Assembly (NCBI RefSeq): GCF_030295425.1
Contig: NZ_AP027081.1
Location: 1,984,001-2,048,000, forward strand
From: Mesoterricola sediminis
GTDB lineage: Bacteria > Acidobacteriota > Holophagae > Holophagales > Holophagaceae
Length of the DNA stretch: 64,000 nucleotides
Direction: 5' to 3'
This document shows positions 62,397 to 64,000 of this stretch, piece by piece (the stretch's first letter is position 1; each line of letters opens with the position of its first letter). The notes below the pieces were generated by a model that saw nothing but the letters and a program-made list of their open reading frames with translations, made no database searches and had not been told where the DNA came from. A program made the position numbers and the translations under genes.

Positions 62397-62647
62397 GGCA
62401 GCTCCTTCGTCAGGGCGGATTTCACCGAGATCCCCGCGATCCGCCCCAGGCGGCCGGTGAGGGCGCTCAGCTCGTCGGAGGTGCCGTCCACGATGAGCGA
62501 CACCACGGAGACGCCCCGCTCCCGGTAGGGAAGGCCCATGCGCCCGACGATCACGGCCGCGGCCTCGTGGAGGACGGCGTTGACGGCCGGGGCCGCCTCC
62601 AGGTCCTCGACCACGATGCCCACCACGCCGAGTCGCTTGCGTTCCAT
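62393..62647 (-). CDS. TM1266-family iron-only hydrogenase system regulator
   Basis: 84 residues of the ACT/NikR-C-like TM1266 family: KRLGVVGIVVEDLEAAPAVNAVLHEAAAVIVGRMGLPYRERGVSVVSLIVDGTSDELSALTGRLGRIAGISVKSALTK. This family typically occurs beside hydrogenase maturation genes. It is coupled to hydG by ATGA and is divergent from rex across 313 bp. It may bind a metal, ligand or partner protein; the mechanism is unknown. Confidence 0.92.
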   Translation of the reverse strand: MERKRLGVVGIVVEDLEAAPAVNAVLHEAAAVIVGRMGLPYRERGVSVVSLIVDGTSDELSALTGRLGRIAGISVKSALTKELP

Positions 62648-62860
62648 GGGGCGGCCCTTTCGATGGGCCCGGCCGGCGGCATGGGAGGGCGGATGGGAAA
62701 CCCATTCGGCCTTCCGCTCGGGGTGTGCCTCGCGGTCGGGGGGGGTGGGGGTAACGACCGGCCGCGGAACGGATCCCGCGGCCCGACCCCTCCAGGTTCA
62801 GGGCGGCGGCGGGGGGCGTCAACCCATCGGTGACAAATTTAATGACCTTTAGGTCGTCTA

Positions 62861-62878
62861 TTGTGATCCCCGTCACCC
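62861..62878. promoter_or_regulatory. Rex-operator-like site
   Basis: TTGTGA-N6-TCACCC matches the Rex consensus TTGTGA-N6-TCACAA at 10 of 12 positions. It lies 83 bp before the rex start and within the divergent rex / TM1266-hydG promoter region, so it could serve both autoregulation and control of hydG. The remainder of 62648-62960 holds no gene but contains a second motif at 62919-62935. Confidence 0.6.
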
Positions 62879-62918
62879 AAAAGAAAAAGGGCTCCGAAAC
62901 CCCGGGGCGTAAAATAGT

Positions 62919-62935
62919 CGTAACAAAATGTAACG
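62919..62935. promoter_or_regulatory. Motif shared with the hydrogenase operon upstream region
   Basis: CGTAACAAAATGTAACG, 26 bp before the rex ATG; its complement CGTTACATTTTGTTACG aligns with CGTTCTTTTTGTAACG at 58599-58614. It may be an activator or repressor site, or part of a promoter class. Confidence 0.4.
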
Positions 62936-62960
62936 CTGTTCAAAATTTCACGGACTGACC

Positions 62961-63617
62961 ATGAAGCCCATTTCGGATAAGGTCATCGGCCGCCTCGCCC
63001 GCTATCGCACCCTCCTCACGGAGCAGGTGCCGGAGGGGCGCACCCACCTCTTCTCCTACGAGATCGCCGCGGCGATGCGCCTGGCGGACTCCCAGGTCCG
63101 GCGCGACCTCATGGCCGTGGGCACGCGGGGGGTCCCCCAGCACGGCTACGAGATCGAGGCCCTCAAGGCCAGGCTGGACGACGCCCTCGCCCTGGACCGG
63201 GCCCACGGGGTCGCGGTGGTGGGGGCGGGGGACCTGGGCCGCGCCCTCATCGCCTTCCTGGAGGCCCGCCGGACCACCCTGGCCATCCGGGCGGCCTTCG
63301 ACGTGGACCCCGCCAAGGTGAACCGCGTGTTCTCGGGCGTGAAGTGCCACGCCATGGCCGACCTGGAGAAGGTCGTCGCCGCGGAGGGCATCACCCTGGC
63401 CATCCTCTGCGTGCCCGCGGCGGCGGCCCAGCCCGCGGCGGACGCCCTGGTCCACGCCGGGATCCGCGGCGTCCTCAATTTCGCCCCCGTGGCCCTGCGC
63501 CTCCCGGTGCAGGTCGCCCTGGAGGAGCTCGTGATCACCACCTACCTGGAGAAGCTCGCCTACTTCACCACCCACCCAGCCAAGGAGCGCCGGAATGGCC
63601 GACATGACGCGCGTTGA
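62961..63617 (+). CDS. rex: Redox-sensing transcriptional repressor Rex
   Basis: 218 residues. N-terminal winged helix (about 1-75, FSYEIAAAMRLADSQVRRDLMAVG), then Rossmann domain with the NAD(H) loop VAVVGAGDLGRALIAF and a C-terminal swapped helix (LEELVITTYLEKLAYF). Rex leaves DNA when NADH/NAD+ rises. Overlaps the next NuoE-like gene by 23 bp, an arrangement seen where Rex controls the hydrogenase it precedes. Confidence 0.95.
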   Translation: MKPISDKVIGRLARYRTLLTEQVPEGRTHLFSYEIAAAMRLADSQVRRDLMAVGTRGVPQHGYEIEALKARLDDALALDRAHGVAVVGAGDLGRALIAFLEARRTTLAIRAAFDVDPAKVNRVFSGVKCHAMADLEKVVAAEGITLAILCVPAAAAQPAADALVHAGIRGVLNFAPVALRLPVQVALEELVITTYLEKLAYFTTHPAKERRNGRHDAR

Positions 63618-64000
63618 ATCCATCCTCGAGGGACATCCCGCCGCAGGGCGGGACCACCTCATCCCGATCCTCCAGGAGATCCAGGAAGCCGAGGGCTACC
63701 TTTCCCGGGAGGCCATCACCCGGGTGGGCGAGGCCCTCCATCTCCCGGCCAGCAAGATCTTCGGGGTGGCCACCTTCTACAACATGTTCCGGTTCCAGCC
63801 CAAGGGCGTCCACCACGTCATGGTCTGCCGGGGCACGGCCTGCCACGTGAAGGGCAGCAAGCGGGTCCTGGACCAGGTGACCCGGACCCTGCGCATCGAG
63901 CCGGGCCAGACCACCCGCGACGGGCAGTTCAGCCTGGAGGTGGTCGCCTGCATGGGGGCCTGCGGCCTCGCCCCCGTGGTCAACATCAACGGCCAGTTCC
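63595..64000 (+). CDS. NuoE-like [2Fe-2S] subunit, second copy, partial
   Basis: The frame is open to the window end: 135 codons. MADMTRVESILEGHPAAGRD begins a NuoE/HydC-like protein; helical region with EALHLPASKIFGVATFYNMF, then VCRGTACHVKGSK (two Cys) and VVACMGACGLAPVV (two Cys), a complete [2Fe-2S] site. AAGGAG is 7 bases before the ATG. It differs clearly from hydC at 57555-58076 and likely starts a second hydrogenase or NADH-oxidoreductase operon beyond the window. Confidence 0.9.
   Translation, partial: MADMTRVESILEGHPAAGRDHLIPILQEIQEAEGYLSREAITRVGEALHLPASKIFGVATFYNMFRFQPKGVHHVMVCRGTACHVKGSKRVLDQVTRTLRIEPGQTTRDGQFSLEVVACMGACGLAPVVNINGQF

Overview
The window is 64 kb of GC-rich (about 70%) bacterial chromosome, densely packed with genes. 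Strong GC3 bias makes nearly every gene cast long shadow frames. No rRNA, tRNA, CRISPR array or prophage was recognised. The gene set combines a glyoxylate shunt under a RamB/ScfR-type regulator, a four-subunit 2-oxoacid:ferredoxin oxidoreductase, an NAD-linked [FeFe]-hydrogenase with HydG and Rex, poly-HAMP chemoreceptors, beta-propeller histidine kinases and a PEGA-type Ser/Thr kinase. This suggests an anaerobic or facultative, acetate-using, H2-cycling soil or sediment bacterium. Acidobacteriota of the Holophagae group (Geothrix/Holophaga-like) would fit, but that placement is an inference from gene content only.

Layout. 1-2.6 kb: end of an outer-membrane barrel, a dual-receiver protein and an unknown. 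2.7-7.1 kb: aceB-aceA divergent from their probable regulator. 7.2-16.1 kb: a periplasmic-propeller kinase, then xdhABC (molybdenum hydroxylase), a Cys-cluster protein and a ClC transporter. 16.1-19.2 kb: a nested insertion zone with dispersed repeats, an IS701-family element and an IS5-family element carrying a GxxExxY fragment. 19.2-33.8 kb: a phosphofructokinase with PPi-type residues, an aldo/keto reductase, a VapBC-like pair, a cyclophilin, a 1063-aa chemoreceptor, an NlpC/P60 lipoprotein, an ABC exporter, ispE-map and several unknowns including a secreted JAMM-like protein. 33.8-43.5 kb: korDABC, L-serine dehydratase, truA and signalling genes, and a cellulose-synthase-like glycosyltransferase with a clear terminator. 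43.6-54.4 kb: PEGA kinase, dusB, a transporter, sensor kinases and a lone NMT1-type binding lipoprotein next to a hybrid kinase. 54.4-58.5 kb: the NuoE-NuoF-HydA hydrogenase operon. 58.5-61 kb: a second, inverted copy of the IS5-family element inserted inside a dispersed repeat, beside a long inverted repeat whose loop holds an IS630 transposase remnant. 61-64 kb: hydG, a TM1266-type regulator, rex, and the start of a second NuoE-like gene running off the window.

How it works together. Acetyl-CoA can enter the glyoxylate shunt (AceA/AceB) or, with KOR, reductive or oxidative ferredoxin-linked carbon flow. Electrons on NADH can be released or taken up as H2 by the hydrogenase. HydG builds part of its H-cluster, and Rex would sense NADH/NAD+. 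A Rex-operator-like site and a second motif shared by the rex and hydrogenase upstream regions suggest joint redox control. The mobile zone at 58.7-61 kb separates the hydrogenase structural genes from the maturation and regulatory genes.
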